This document shows, in pieces, positions 46,491-56,422 of a stretch of 64,000 bases of DNA. The first letter of the stretch is position 1. Each line of letters opens with the position of its first letter. The DNA comes from Gemmatimonas phototrophica (lineage in GTDB: Bacteria > Gemmatimonadota > Gemmatimonadetes > Gemmatimonadales > Gemmatimonadaceae). The notes below the pieces were generated by a model. That model was not told where the DNA came from. It made no database searches and saw only the letters and a list, made by a program, of their open reading frames with translations. Made by a program: the position numbers and the translations under genes. Where the stretch lies: assembly GCF_000695095.2 (NCBI RefSeq), contig NZ_CP011454.1, positions 1,550,001-1,614,000 of the forward strand. Reading direction: 5' to 3'.

Positions 46491-48348
46491 TCTTCCCACC
46501 AGTCTGAGCGCTCTCTCGGCGCTGCTGCTCGCCGTGGATGCCCGCGGCTTGGGCGGCGCCGTGCTGGATCACCCTGTGCATGAACAGGCGCGCTTGTATG
46601 GCTCGCTGGTGCGCGCGTGGCTCCCTCGCGGGGCGCCCATGCGACGCGTCCCCTCGAGCGTCACCGCAGACCGTCTGTACGGCGGCGTGGATCTCGCCGC
46701 CACCCTGTCGGCGGGCAAGATCGTCGCCGAGAAAGGGGTGCTGGCCGGTGCCGACGGCGGCGTCGTGGTGGTGCCCATGGCCGAACGACTCAACGTGTCG
46801 GCCCGGACGGCCGTCTGCGAGGTGCTCGATTACGGCGAAGTGACGGTCCAACGTGAAGGCATTGCCGACCGGCACGCCTCACGGGTCTGCGCGTTGCTGC
46901 TCGATGAGTCGGTGGACGACGAACTGGTGCATCCTGCGCTCAAGGATCGCCTCGCGTTTACGGTCCGCTTTGATGGACGCGCGAGCGAAGAACTGGAGTG
47001 GATGGCCGATGAGTCGGAGGCGCATCACTTCGAAACGCTGGTGCGTGATGCGCGCCATCGGTTGTCGCAGGTCAGTGTGGATGAGCAGTGGGCCGAAGCG
47101 CTCTGTCAGACCGCCGACGCCTTTGGCGTGGACTCGGTGCGGGCCACATTGTTCGCCTTGCGCTGCGCACGAGCTCATGCCGCGCTGGAAGGGCGGTTGA
47201 TGGTCACGGAAGCCGACGCCGAAAAGGCGGCCGCGTTGGTGCTGGCGCCGCGCGCCACCCGATTGCCGCCGCCCCCGCCACCGGAGGAGGAGCCGGGGGA
47301 AGAGCAGCAGCCGCAGGATCAGGCCGACCAGAATGACCCGGAACCGCCACCACCACCGCCGGAGCCTCCTGCCGAGACGCCGGAGTCGGAACAGACACCG
47401 GACACCGACGACGACGGTGCGCAGAACACCCCTGACAGCGGTGAGCTGCTGCGCGATGCGGTGCAGGCAGCGTTGCCGCCGGGCTTGCTGGCACAGCTGC
47501 TGCAGCACAACACGGCGGGGAGTATGCAAGGGCGTGTCGGCGAGGAAACGCCCAACCTGTTGCGAGGGCGCCCACGTGGCGCTCGCAGTGGCGTACCGCG
47601 TGGCGGGGCTCGGCTGCATCTCCTCGAAACCTTGCGGGCGGCGGCGCCGTGGCAGCGTGTGCGCAACAATGCGCCCGTGATGGCGCCGGCGTTGGGGGCG
47701 GCGACCACCAGCGCCCGTCCGCGGGTCACGGTGCGGCGCGAAGACTTCCGGATTCGCCGGTTCATCGAAAAGACCGGAACCACGGTCATTTTCGTGGTGG
47801 ATGCGTCCGGGTCCTCGGCGCTGTACCGACTGGCCGAAGCCAAAGGCGCGGTGGAACTGCTGCTGGCTGAAACCTATGCCCGTCGAGATCGGGTCAGTCT
47901 CATTGCGTTTCGGGGACAGGGCACCGAGCTCTTGTTGCCTCCGACGCGGGCGTTGGCACGTGCCAAGAAAGTGCTGGCCGCGCTCCCGGGGGGCGGTGGC
48001 ACCCCGCTGTCGCATGCCATCGACGCGGCGCTGGAGCAGGCGCTGGGGACGCGCCGCGCCGGTAGCGCCCCCCTGGTGGTCATCATGACCGATGGTCGAG
48101 CCAATATCGCGCGCGATGGTACGCCAGGGCGGAAGCAGGCCGAGCTGGATGCCCTGACCGCCGGGGCGCGTTTTGCGTCCCAGCACATTCCTGCCATGTT
48201 CGTGGATACTTCGCCGCGCGGGGAAGTGGTCGCGCGACGGGTGGCCGAATCAATGAAAGCGCGGTATATCCTGCTCCCCGCCGCTGATGCCAAGGCGTTG
48301 GGGGGATTGGTCAAGACGGCGATGCAGATGGCGGAGGGGGGGGGATGA
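46471..48348 (+). CDS. bchD: Magnesium chelatase subunit D
   Basis: BchD bridges the BchI ring and BchH. The ATG at 46471 (MSSPRPDLPTSLSALSALLL) lies inside the end of bchI; the product is 625 residues. The N-terminal part is an AAA+ domain with degenerate Walker motifs. A Pro- and Glu/Asp-rich linker at about residues 265-320 follows, then a C-terminal VWA integrin-I domain with the MIDAS motif DASGSS, GGGGTPLSHAID and VIMTDGRAN. The stop overlaps the puhE start by 4 bases. Confidence 0.96.
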   Translation: MSSPRPDLPTSLSALSALLLAVDARGLGGAVLDHPVHEQARLYGSLVRAWLPRGAPMRRVPSSVTADRLYGGVDLAATLSAGKIVAEKGVLAGADGGVVVVPMAERLNVSARTAVCEVLDYGEVTVQREGIADRHASRVCALLLDESVDDELVHPALKDRLAFTVRFDGRASEELEWMADESEAHHFETLVRDARHRLSQVSVDEQWAEALCQTADAFGVDSVRATLFALRCARAHAALEGRLMVTEADAEKAAALVLAPRATRLPPPPPPEEEPGEEQQPQDQADQNDPEPPPPPPEPPAETPESEQTPDTDDDGAQNTPDSGELLRDAVQAALPPGLLAQLLQHNTAGSMQGRVGEETPNLLRGRPRGARSGVPRGGARLHLLETLRAAAPWQRVRNNAPVMAPALGAATTSARPRVTVRREDFRIRRFIEKTGTTVIFVVDASGSSALYRLAEAKGAVELLLAETYARRDRVSLIAFRGQGTELLLPPTRALARAKKVLAALPGGGGTPLSHAIDAALEQALGTRRAGSAPLVVIMTDGRANIARDGTPGRKQAELDALTAGARFASQHIPAMFVDTSPRGEVVARRVAESMKARYILLPAADAKALGGLVKTAMQMAEGGG

Positions 48349-49250
48349 GCGCAGGGGTGGACACGGTGCCGGTCGCGGTGATGCCGACCGCACGGCGAAC
48401 GGGGTGGCGGGCGCGCATGCATTCCCTGCTGCGCGCGCGGCATCCGGATATGGTGCATGCCACCGACATTGCGACCCGCGAGACGACGCTGCGCGTGGCG
48501 CTGCGTTCGTTCGGGGTCGTGATTGCCTTCTGGTGGAGCACCACGGGGGTCGTGTTCGCGCTGGAGCGCAATCCCACCACCCGTTTGCTGGGGCTGGTGG
48601 TCGCCGCTGCGCTGGCCATCTGGGGCGCGTCGCTCGTGTACTTCGAACGCGACCGCGAAACGCCGTCGGCCGCACGTCGCAGTTTTCTCGGCGGCGCCTT
48701 CCTGTGGACCTTCGCACAGGTCACGTTCTACGGCGGGTGGATCATCGGGCCGGAGCAGTTGCGGCTCAGTATCCCCGCCGAGCCGCCGTCGTGGAGTTTC
48801 GCGGTGCGCGCCGTGCTCTCCATGTTCTGGTATCAGTTGGTCATGCTGGCGGCGCTGGCCACGGCCGCGATCATCACGCACAAGCGGGTCAACCGCGTGG
48901 GTTGGTGGACAGCCGCCCTGTTCTGGTGTGTGCACCAGATTGCCAGCATCAACATCTTTCTGGGCGTGGAGAATCCTGGGCGCGGATTCTTTCCGGAACC
49001 GCTGGTGTTCCTGGAGTCGTATTTCGGCCCGGTGCAGAACAGCCTGTTCCTGCCGTTCACGCTGGCGTGCGTCATCATGTACACGCTCTACACGGCAATC
49101 TTTGCGTTACGGGGACGCACGCCGGCGTATCGGCAGAGCATGATGCTGCTCACCGTCATTGGTGCGCTGTCCGTGTTGGAGCTGGCCGTGCTGGGCGCCC
49201 CCATTCAGCTGCCGCTCTGGGAAGCGTTTCTGGCGGTGCGCGGGTACTGA
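48345..49250 (+). CDS. puhE: Photosynthetic complex assembly protein PuhE
   Basis: PuhE is a polytopic membrane protein found only in PGCs and implicated in RC/antenna assembly. The 301-residue protein has 7-8 hydrophobic segments and the characteristic FWWSTTGVVFALERNP, LWTFAQVTFYGGWIIGP, WWTAALFWCVHQIASINIFL and GVENPGRGFFPEPLVFLESY. In Rhodobacter it lies next to acsF; here it has moved to the end of the bchID operon (ATGA overlap). Confidence 0.92.
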   Translation: MSAGVDTVPVAVMPTARRTGWRARMHSLLRARHPDMVHATDIATRETTLRVALRSFGVVIAFWWSTTGVVFALERNPTTRLLGLVVAAALAIWGASLVYFERDRETPSAARRSFLGGAFLWTFAQVTFYGGWIIGPEQLRLSIPAEPPSWSFAVRAVLSMFWYQLVMLAALATAAIITHKRVNRVGWWTAALFWCVHQIASINIFLGVENPGRGFFPEPLVFLESYFGPVQNSLFLPFTLACVIMYTLYTAIFALRGRTPAYRQSMMLLTVIGALSVLELAVLGAPIQLPLWEAFLAVRGY

Positions 49251-49308
49251 CGGATGTGTTATTGCCACACGGTCGTAGAACAGCCGGGCGCCGGTGGGCG
49301 CCACAACC

Positions 49309-49337
49309 GCATGACCACTGCATGACCGCCGCATGAC
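49309..49337. repeat. Three short GCATGAC repeats, 11-base period
   Basis: GCATGACCACT, GCATGACCGCC and GCATGAC begin at 49309, 49320 and 49331. They lie in the 233-base non-coding gap after puhE. No function is apparent. Confidence 0.45.
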
Positions 49338-49358
49338 AATAGCCTGACCCGTACGTGG

Positions 49359-49396
49359 CAACGGGATGATAGAGTCGAAACTCCATCATCCCGTTG
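49359..49396. terminator. Strong hairpin between puhE and the chemotaxis gene
   Basis: CAACGGGATGAT (49359-49370) and ATCATCCCGTTG (49385-49396) pair perfectly over 12 bases. After one mismatch, GAGT and ACTC extend the stem around a CGAA tetraloop. TTGTTGTC follows on the plus strand. It ends the bchI-bchD-puhE unit and probably also the convergent chemotaxis transcript. Confidence 0.82.
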
Positions 49397-49483
49397 TTGT
49401 CATGCCGTTGTGACGCAGTCAGGCATGCCGTTGTCTCGGCAGCTGTTGCGGTTCCCCGCAGTGAGGCCGCCTCGCCCTCGCCG

Positions 49484-51199
49484 TCAGAACACCGACAGAA
49501 TTCCCTCGTCGTCCGAATCGTCAAACGGGATGAGTGCCTCGGCGGATGCCCGCGCGCTGGCCGGGGCGGTCGCTTTGCTCCCCTTGGCCACAGGCTTGCT
49601 GGCAAACGTACTGGCCGGTTTTGCCGGACCGCGCCCCGCTGGCTTGTGACGCGCCCCACTCACCTGGTGGGCCACTGGCGTAGACGATGTGCGGCCACTC
49701 GGGCCGCCGCGCGAACTGCCCGTGATGACGAAGCTGCCGACCAGATCCTGCATCGTCTGCGCTTGGCTCGCCAACTCCACCGCGGCGCTTGCCGATTCCT
49801 CGGCGTTGCTGGCCACCGACTGCGTGGTGGCGTTCATCTGCCCGGCAGCCCCGGTAAGCTGTGTCACGCCATCAGCCTGCGCCGCGCTCGTGTTGGCAAT
49901 CTCGCTGATCACCTCACCGAGATTCACCACCTGCGTGTTGATCTCGACCAGTTTCGCGTTCACCACCTGATTGAGGGTGTTGCCCGTCTGAGCGTGGCGA
50001 ACACTCTCTTCAATCATGGTCGAAGTGGTCTTGGCCGCCTCCGCACTGCGAATGGCCAGACTGCGCACTTCCTCGGCGACTACGGCAAAGCCCTTGCCGG
50101 CATCACCCGCACGGGCGGCTTCCACCGCGGCGTTGAGCGCCAGGAGATTGGTCTGGAAAGCGATTTCATCAATCGTCTTCACGATCTTGGCCGTTTCCGC
50201 GCTCGACTTGGTGATCAGATCCATGGCGCCTGAGAGCTGCGTCATTTCACTCAATCCCAGGGTGGCGATATCGCGCGCCGTACCTGCCAAGGCGCGTGCT
50301 TGCGCCGCATTTTGCGCGTTCAGCTTGGCCATGGAGGCCAATTCGGTAAGGCTGCTGGTGGTTTCCTCAAGGCTGGCCGCCTGATCGGCGGCGCCGTGCG
50401 CCAACGCGTCGCTTCCTGAGCTGATTTCCACGCCCGCACTGGCCACCTGTTCGGCCGCGGCCGACACTTCGGCCAAGGCCTGATCGAGGTTCGTCACCGC
50501 CGCGTTGAGTGCGTCTTGCATGGCCACGAACTCCCCGGCGTAGCGGCCAGTCATGCGAGCCGAAAGGTCGCGGGCGGCAATGCGCTGCAGCACATCCGAC
50601 GCTTCGCGCAACGGAATGCTCACGTTGTCCAGCAGGTGATTGATCCCGCCCGCGAGCTCACCGTAGCTGCCAGCATACTTGCCGGCATCTGCGCGCTGCG
50701 ACAGATCCCCCGCAGACGCGGCCGCGTTGAGTGCGCCAGCATCGGTGACAATGGCGAGCACATTGCGTTGCGCGGAATTCAGTGATGCGATGGACGCCTG
50801 GCAGGTCGCAATGATGCCGTTGATCGTGGTGGCCACATGCCCCAGTTCATCATCGCGCGTGACAGCAATGGGTGTGGTCGTGGCTTCCAGCTTGCCGGTG
50901 AGATCTCCACGGGCCATGCCCGACGCGATACGCTCAATGCCGGCAACGCAATTCTCGCTCAGCCGAGTGGCACGGTCGGCAATCTCCGCCAGTGGAGCGA
51001 GTACGGTGTGTGTCATTGAGCGGTACACCAGCAGCGCACCAACAATGATCACGACCGCCGACGCGCCGGCAATGCCGCGCGCGAGGCTCGCTGATGAGCC
51101 AAGCGACATGTAGATCGCCAAGTCGCTGATGACAGCGAGCGTCGCAAGGGCACCAAGGCTGGTGGCGATACGACGGCGGAGCGAAGAATTCGTACTCAT
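49484..51199 (-). CDS. Methyl-accepting chemotaxis protein
   Basis: This 571-residue MCP has two closely spaced N-terminal helices (residues ~10-55) with almost no periplasmic loop, so it cannot have a classical external ligand domain. HAMP-like segments follow ([20 protein letters not shown] and a second at ~175-225). The long coiled-coil signalling domain carries the CheA/CheW contact tip [20 protein letters not shown]. The tail is a disordered Ala/Lys/Pro-rich segment ending in Asp/Glu residues. The ATG at 51199 ([10 protein letters not shown]) is chosen over one five codons upstream. It lies just outside the PGC; a phototaxis or energy-taxis role is possible but unsupported. Confidence 0.9.
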   Translation of the reverse strand: MSTNSSLRRRIATSLGALATLAVISDLAIYMSLGSSASLARGIAGASAVVIIVGALLVYRSMTHTVLAPLAEIADRATRLSENCVAGIERIASGMARGDLTGKLEATTTPIAVTRDDELGHVATTINGIIATCQASIASLNSAQRNVLAIVTDAGALNAAASAGDLSQRADAGKYAGSYGELAGGINHLLDNVSIPLREASDVLQRIAARDLSARMTGRYAGEFVAMQDALNAAVTNLDQALAEVSAAAEQVASAGVEISSGSDALAHGAADQAASLEETTSSLTELASMAKLNAQNAAQARALAGTARDIATLGLSEMTQLSGAMDLITKSSAETAKIVKTIDEIAFQTNLLALNAAVEAARAGDAGKGFAVVAEEVRSLAIRSAEAAKTTSTMIEESVRHAQTGNTLNQVVNAKLVEINTQVVNLGEVISEIANTSAAQADGVTQLTGAAGQMNATTQSVASNAEESASAAVELASQAQTMQDLVGSFVITGSSRGGPSGRTSSTPVAHQVSGARHKPAGRGPAKPASTFASKPVAKGSKATAPASARASAEALIPFDDSDDEGILSVF

Positions 51200-51339
51200 G
51201 GAGACAGACCACACCGGAAAGAGGGGGGGCGGGGCTGCGTCGGCCCACTGCCCAGGAGTGTCGGCGTTCTGTCCCTTGTACTGAATTCCTAATTGCTCGA
51301 ACAGTTTGTCACGAAATGCGACTACGTTGGGGGATTTCC

Positions 51340-52599
51340 CTATTCGTAGCGCAGCGCTTCGATGGGATCGAGTCGCGCGGCCCGCTGCGCCGGCACCATG
51401 CCGAACACAATGCCAATGGCCACGGAGACGACGACGGCGATGGCCGTCAGTCCGAATGGGATAGGGGCATCCACATCGAGGGCAATCGAGGCGATGCGTC
51501 CCAGGGCCAGCCCAACGAGAATGCCGAGAGCACCGCCGATGCCAGTCAGCGTGCTGGCTTCCACCAGGAACTGCACCAGGATGTCGCGGCGCGTGGCCCC
51601 CATGGCTTTGCGCACGCCGATCTCCCGGGTGCGGCTGGTGACCGAGACCGTCATGATGGCCATGACGCCAATGCCACCCACCAGGAGCGCCACTCCGCTC
51701 AAAATGATCATGACGAGAAAGAACACACTCGTGATGCCGTTGAACGTGTCGAGAATCTGATCCTGCGTCACCAGATCGAACGTATTGCCATCACCCGGGC
51801 GCAGTCGGCGCGCTTCGCGTAGCGCCATTTCCACGGCGCTTTGTGCGTCGGCCACGCGCACGCCCGCGCGTGGCTTGACCGGAATGAACAGCGCATTGGT
51901 GCGATCGATGGTGTAGGACCGGTTCATGAACCGGTAGGGCACCACTGCACCAACGGCCTGACCAGGCGGCGCAAAGATGTTGCCCGGTTCCGCCCAGAGT
52001 CCAATCACTTCCAGTACGCGCCCGCCAATCTGCACCTGCCGTCCAATCAGACGCTCGCTGCCGAACAATGAACGGGCCGTCGCTTCCTGCAGAACCACCA
52101 CCGGCGCGCCGCTGATGATTTCCCCGCGCGTGAACCACCGCCCAGTGGTGAGCTCGCCACCTTGAATGAGCGTGAACCCCTCATCGGCCCCGAAGATGGC
52201 CATTCCCTGACTACGCACCCCGTCGGCTTCAATGCGGGCCAGTGTTTGCGCCCAGAGCGAGGCGTAACCGATTTCTGGCAACTGCTTGATACGCACCACC
52301 TCACTCTCCGTGAGGTCCGGTCGGATGCGCACATCTTTGGGCAGGTTATCGGGGTTGAGTGGGGTCTGAGAAAACTTTTTCAGGACATAAAACGTGGTGG
52401 GGCCAGCCACTTCGATGGTATTTACGATCTGATCGCGAATACCCTGGACAATGGCCGCCATGGCCATGACCGTGGCCACACCGATGACCACGCCGAGAAT
52501 GGTAAGCGCCGATCGCATTTTGCTGACGCGCAGCGCGTCAAACGCGATGCTGATGTTCTCGCGGACGGAATCGGTGTTGACGGGAAGGCGTTTGGCCAT
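51340..52599 (-). CDS. FtsX/MacB-type ABC permease, subtype I (copy 8)
   Basis: This is the last of eight tandem permeases. The start ATG at 52599 gives [20 protein letters not shown]. The first helix segment [20 protein letters not shown], a MacB-like periplasmic core of ~230 residues and the C-terminal three-helix FtsX domain ([30 protein letters not shown] end) are clear. It belongs with copies 2, 4 and 6 by its N-terminal region and LDPxEALRYE end, but lacks their Cys pair in the periplasmic core and is the most divergent of the subtype. Confidence 0.88.
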   Translation of the reverse strand: MAKRLPVNTDSVRENISIAFDALRVSKMRSALTILGVVIGVATVMAMAAIVQGIRDQIVNTIEVAGPTTFYVLKKFSQTPLNPDNLPKDVRIRPDLTESEVVRIKQLPEIGYASLWAQTLARIEADGVRSQGMAIFGADEGFTLIQGGELTTGRWFTRGEIISGAPVVVLQEATARSLFGSERLIGRQVQIGGRVLEVIGLWAEPGNIFAPPGQAVGAVVPYRFMNRSYTIDRTNALFIPVKPRAGVRVADAQSAVEMALREARRLRPGDGNTFDLVTQDQILDTFNGITSVFFLVMIILSGVALLVGGIGVMAIMTVSVTSRTREIGVRKAMGATRRDILVQFLVEASTLTGIGGALGILVGLALGRIASIALDVDAPIPFGLTAIAVVVSVAIGIVFGMVPAQRAARLDPIEALRYE

Positions 52600-52609
52600 G
52601 GCAATCGCC

Positions 52610-53854
52610 TCAGGTTTCCGCGCGCATGGCGGTGATGGGGTCCAATCGTGCCGCGCGTGACGCCGGGTATACCCCAAAAAGCACGCCAATGCTTGCCCCC
52701 AGCGCGAGGGCCAAAACCACACTCCACGGTGTGACCCGCGCTGGTAACGGGCTGAAGGTGGCCACGAGCAGCGCCAGCCCCCACCCCGACGCCACGCCGA
52801 GGATTCCGCCGGTCACCGCGAGGGCCACCGATTCGGCCAGAAACTGCCGTCGCACGTCGCGCGAGGTTGCTCCCACCGCTTTGCGAATGCCAATTTCCCG
52901 GGTGCGCTCGGTGACTGCCATGAGCATGATATTCATGATCACGATACCACCGACCAGAATGCCAATGGCCACGACGGCGGGAACCACGGCAAAAAGCACC
53001 TTGGTCAGCTGTTTCCAGAAGGCAATGAAGGCTTCGCCGGTGCCGATATCAAAGTCATCGCGTTCGGATGGCCGAAGCTGCCGCGAAATGCGCATCGCCT
53101 CCTGGGCGCGAGCCATCGCCGGCCCCACTTCTTCCGCCTCACGCATCTTCACGGACACGGTGGTCGATTGCCGCTTCCCGTAAATGCCTTCGAAGGCGGG
53201 AATGGGAATCATGACAAAGGCGTCGAACGACTGTCCCAACACGCGCCCCTTGGGGGCCACAGTGCCAATGACCGTGAACCGCTGACCGCCCAAGCGGACC
53301 TCCTGATCCACGGCATTGCCATTGTCGAACAGGTCCTTGGCCACATCGGCGCCCACGACAATCACATTGCGGCGCTCACGCACATCCACGTCGCTGAGCG
53401 GACGGCCACTGGTAAACCGGTAATCCTGAACGGTCTGGTACCCGCTGGTCACGCCAAAGACGAGCACCGATCCCAACGTGCGATTACGCCACACCAGATC
53501 CGCCCGCGGCGTGGGCCACCCTGACGTGAGACCAATGGCCAGTGCATCTGGCAGCGCCTGCTGCACCGCATCGGCGTCACGGGCATCAATGCGCGGGCGG
53601 CGCTGCAACAGGCGGAACTGATCGTCGGTGAAGAGTCCGAGGCTGATGGGCAGGCGACGCACCTGAAAGGTGTTCATGCCGATCATCGCCTCGGCGATGT
53701 TCTCCTTCACATACGCATTCATCCCTTGAATGATGGCCACCACGGCCACCAGGAATCCCACCGACACAACGATACCCAGCAGTGTGAATGCGGTGCGCAG
53801 CAGGTTCACACGGAGTTGGCCGAGGGCCATGCCAAGGATGTCGGTGAAGCGCAT
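52610..53854 (-). CDS. FtsX/MacB-type ABC permease, subtype II (copy 7)
   Basis: This 414-residue subtype II permease has RFTDILGMALGQLRVNLLRT, the helix TAFTLLGIVVSVGFLVAVVA, a periplasmic core, and VTERTREIGIRKAVGATSRD before the last helices. It ends LDPITAMRAET. The N-terminal residues resemble copies 1, 3 and 5. It lies 9 bases after copy 6 and 10 bases before copy 8. A MacB-type permease with no fused ATPase needs a separate nucleotide-binding subunit. Confidence 0.88.
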   Translation of the reverse strand: MRFTDILGMALGQLRVNLLRTAFTLLGIVVSVGFLVAVVAIIQGMNAYVKENIAEAMIGMNTFQVRRLPISLGLFTDDQFRLLQRRPRIDARDADAVQQALPDALAIGLTSGWPTPRADLVWRNRTLGSVLVFGVTSGYQTVQDYRFTSGRPLSDVDVRERRNVIVVGADVAKDLFDNGNAVDQEVRLGGQRFTVIGTVAPKGRVLGQSFDAFVMIPIPAFEGIYGKRQSTTVSVKMREAEEVGPAMARAQEAMRISRQLRPSERDDFDIGTGEAFIAFWKQLTKVLFAVVPAVVAIGILVGGIVIMNIMLMAVTERTREIGIRKAVGATSRDVRRQFLAESVALAVTGGILGVASGWGLALLVATFSPLPARVTPWSVVLALALGASIGVLFGVYPASRAARLDPITAMRAET

Positions 53855-53863
53855 GGTACGGCG

Positions 53864-55120
53864 CTACTCGTAACGCAGGGCTTCGACGGGGTCGAGGTTC
53901 GACGCCTTGACGGCCGGCAGCATGCCGAACGCCACGCCCGTGACGGCACTCGCCAACAGCGCGGTCACCACAATGCTCGTGGGGAGTTCCGCCGGAATAC
54001 TGGTGTTGCTGCGAATGACCCAGGCCAGCAACGCGCCAATCGCGAGGCCAATCAGCGCGCCAATGCTGGTCAGCGTGGCGGCCTCCACCAGAAACTGCCA
54101 GCGGATGGTTCCGGCGGTGGCGCCCAAGGCCTTGCGCACGCCAATCTCCCGCGTGCGTTCCGTGACGGAGATCATCATGATGGCGACCACGCCCACACCG
54201 CCCACCAGCAGCGCGACCGCGGAGAGCGCGAGACCGACCGCGAAGATGGCGCCAAAGAGCTGGTTGAAGGTGTCCATGATGCGGTCTTGCTCGACCAAAT
54301 AGAAGTCGTTGCGATCGCCAGGCTTGAGACCACGGCGGGCCCGCATGGCGGCCAGAACTTCATCCATGACTTCCGACTGGGTGGCGGTCGCCGCCGGACG
54401 AACAAACAGCGTAAGGCTGCCACGGAACGCGTCGAGGGTTCGAATGGCGGTGGTGAGCGGGACAATGGCGCGTGGGGTCTCCGGGCCGCGTCCTTCAAGT
54501 GAACGCAGGAAGCCGGCGCGAGGCGTGTAGACACCTACAACCGTGAACTGGCGACCACTGATCGTGATTTGTTTGCCAATGGGTTCGGAGTCCCCGAACA
54601 GCTGCGCCTTGAGCGTATCGTTGACCAGCACAACAGGCTGGCCGCTGTTCTCTTCGCTGCGTGTGAAGTTGCGCCCCGGGGCGATATCCGAGGCATTCAC
54701 CGCCGGCCATTCCACGCTGTAGGCATCGTAGCCCACGTTGTCCACGCGGCTGTTGCGATACGCAAAGTTGCCCTGACCCCCCTGCGTGCCTACGACCTCC
54801 TGCACGCCGGGGAGGCGACGAATCATCTCCCATTCGCCAATGGTGATGGGCGGGTTCCGACGGTCCGGGCACTTTTCATCGGTGCCGTCGCAGGCAGAAA
54901 TTCCGCTGCCTCGGCGCTGCACGATGAACGTGGTGGCGCCGATTTCCTCCAGATCCTTCTGGAACGAGGCCTTGATCCCATTCACCACGGCGCCCATGGC
55001 CACCACCACAAACACGCCGATGGCGACACCGGCAATGGTCAGTGCGGCACGGACCTTGTTGCCACGAATGGCCTCGAGCGCCATGCCCACGCCTTCGAGC
55101 ACGAGGAGCAAACGATTCAT
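53864..55120 (-). CDS. FtsX/MacB-type ABC permease, subtype I (copy 6)
   Basis: This 418-residue subtype I permease has VGMALEAIRGNKVRAALTIA, then VAIGVFVVVAMGAVVNGIKA. Near residue 75 of the periplasmic core it has CDGTDEKCPDRRNPP, a Cys pair shared with copies 2 and 4. The C-terminus contains [20 protein letters not shown] and ends DPVEALRYE. Very similar to copy 4, so the two are probably products of duplication. Confidence 0.9.
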   Translation of the reverse strand: MNRLLLVLEGVGMALEAIRGNKVRAALTIAGVAIGVFVVVAMGAVVNGIKASFQKDLEEIGATTFIVQRRGSGISACDGTDEKCPDRRNPPITIGEWEMIRRLPGVQEVVGTQGGQGNFAYRNSRVDNVGYDAYSVEWPAVNASDIAPGRNFTRSEENSGQPVVLVNDTLKAQLFGDSEPIGKQITISGRQFTVVGVYTPRAGFLRSLEGRGPETPRAIVPLTTAIRTLDAFRGSLTLFVRPAATATQSEVMDEVLAAMRARRGLKPGDRNDFYLVEQDRIMDTFNQLFGAIFAVGLALSAVALLVGGVGVVAIMMISVTERTREIGVRKALGATAGTIRWQFLVEAATLTSIGALIGLAIGALLAWVIRSNTSIPAELPTSIVVTALLASAVTGVAFGMLPAVKASNLDPVEALRYE

Positions 55121-55123
55121 GAA

Positions 55124-56365
55124 CTACTCCGACCGCAACGCGGTAATGGGATCGAGCTTGGAGGCGCGGCTGGCCGGATACAGACCAGCGCCAATGCCCA
55201 CCCCCGCGCCCGTCACGAGCGCGGCCACAATGGACCACGGGGCGACGGCGGCCGGCAACGGGGTAAGGGCCGCCACCAACTCGGCCAACCCAATTCCCAA
55301 GCCAATGCCAATCGCGGCGCCAATGGTGCTGAGCGTGGCCGCCTCCACCAGAAACTGCGAGAGGATGTCGTTGCGCTTGGCCCCGAGGGCTTTGCGGACG
55401 CCGATTTCCCGGGTGCGTTCGGCCACGGCGACGAGCATGATGTTCATGATGACCATGGCGCCCACGACCAGACTGATGGCGGGCAGCGCGGTCCCGAACA
55501 ATACGAGGCGCCCTTTGAGCTGCTTGATGAAGCCGAAGGCTGCGTCCTGGGTCACGAGACCAAAATTGTCTGGCTCTCCGGCGCGAAGCCCGCGGAAGGC
55601 CCGCAACGCGCTGCGGGCCGTTTCGATCCCTTCGGCGAGGTCGGCTTGCGTCGGCGCTTGCACAATGAGTGAACCGACATCGCGAGCCGGTCGGATGATG
55701 CGCTGCATGGGCGACGTGTTGGGCGCAATCGCCAGTCTATCGAGCGAGAAGCCAAAAACCGACCCCTGCTTCTCAATGACGCCGATCACCGTGAACGGCA
55801 CCCCTGACACGCGCAGCGTGCGGTTGAGCGGACTCAGCCCCGGGAAGAAGTGCTCCGCGACCTCCACGCCAATCACAAGGACGGGCGATCCTGCTCGCAC
55901 TTCCTGTTCGGTAAACGCGCGCCCCGCGGTCACCGCAAATTTCTTGATGGCGAAATAGTTGGCATCGGCCGCTACAGACTGCACCTGTCGTGGCCGTGCT
56001 CCCGGAGCCGAGGCGTACTTGAACGTCTCACTGGCCACCGTCGCGTTCATCGTGGCCGGCAGCGATGCGCGTACCGCGTCAATGTCGGTCATGCGCAAGA
56101 GCGGGCGCCGCTGCGCAGCCCGCGCGTCAAAGCCGCGATTGCCACCCGGTCCCACGTTGTCGAATCGTCGCAACGTGAAGGTGTTGGTGCCAATGAGGCG
56201 TGCCGCAAAATCTTCTTCAACGTACTTCCCCATACCCTCCACGATGGACACCACGGCGATGAGGAACATCACACCGATGGTGACCCCGAGCAGGGTAAAG
56301 GCGCTCTTCAGCTTCTGAACACGAAGCTGGGCAAGGGCAAGGAGGACCGCGTCGCGAGTTTTCAC
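55124..56365 (-). CDS. FtsX/MacB-type ABC permease, subtype II (copy 5)
   Basis: This 413-residue subtype II permease starts at a GTG (KTRDAVLLALAQLRVQKLKS). It has TLLGVTIGVMFLIAVVSIVE, the periplasmic sequence VNTFTLRR-like NTFTLRRFDNVGPG, and [20 protein letters not shown]. It ends DPITALRSE. It lies 3 bases before copy 6 and 57 bases after copy 4. Close to copies 1 and 3. Confidence 0.9.
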   Translation of the reverse strand: MKTRDAVLLALAQLRVQKLKSAFTLLGVTIGVMFLIAVVSIVEGMGKYVEEDFAARLIGTNTFTLRRFDNVGPGGNRGFDARAAQRRPLLRMTDIDAVRASLPATMNATVASETFKYASAPGARPRQVQSVAADANYFAIKKFAVTAGRAFTEQEVRAGSPVLVIGVEVAEHFFPGLSPLNRTLRVSGVPFTVIGVIEKQGSVFGFSLDRLAIAPNTSPMQRIIRPARDVGSLIVQAPTQADLAEGIETARSALRAFRGLRAGEPDNFGLVTQDAAFGFIKQLKGRLVLFGTALPAISLVVGAMVIMNIMLVAVAERTREIGVRKALGAKRNDILSQFLVEAATLSTIGAAIGIGLGIGLAELVAALTPLPAAVAPWSIVAALVTGAGVGIGAGLYPASRASKLDPITALRSE

Positions 56366-56422
56366 ACTGAGAAGAATAACGCGGCCCGGGATGAACCGGT
56401 GCCCTCTCCAGCCCTCAAATTC

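Noticed and set aside
49309-49337. Possible CRISPR-like repeats after puhE
   Set aside because: Only three 7-8 base copies with an 11-base period; repeats are far too short and there are no spacers.
51200-51339. Sigma-28-type promoter for the chemotaxis gene
   Set aside because: No convincing -35/-10 pair with correct spacing was seen in this 140-base gap.
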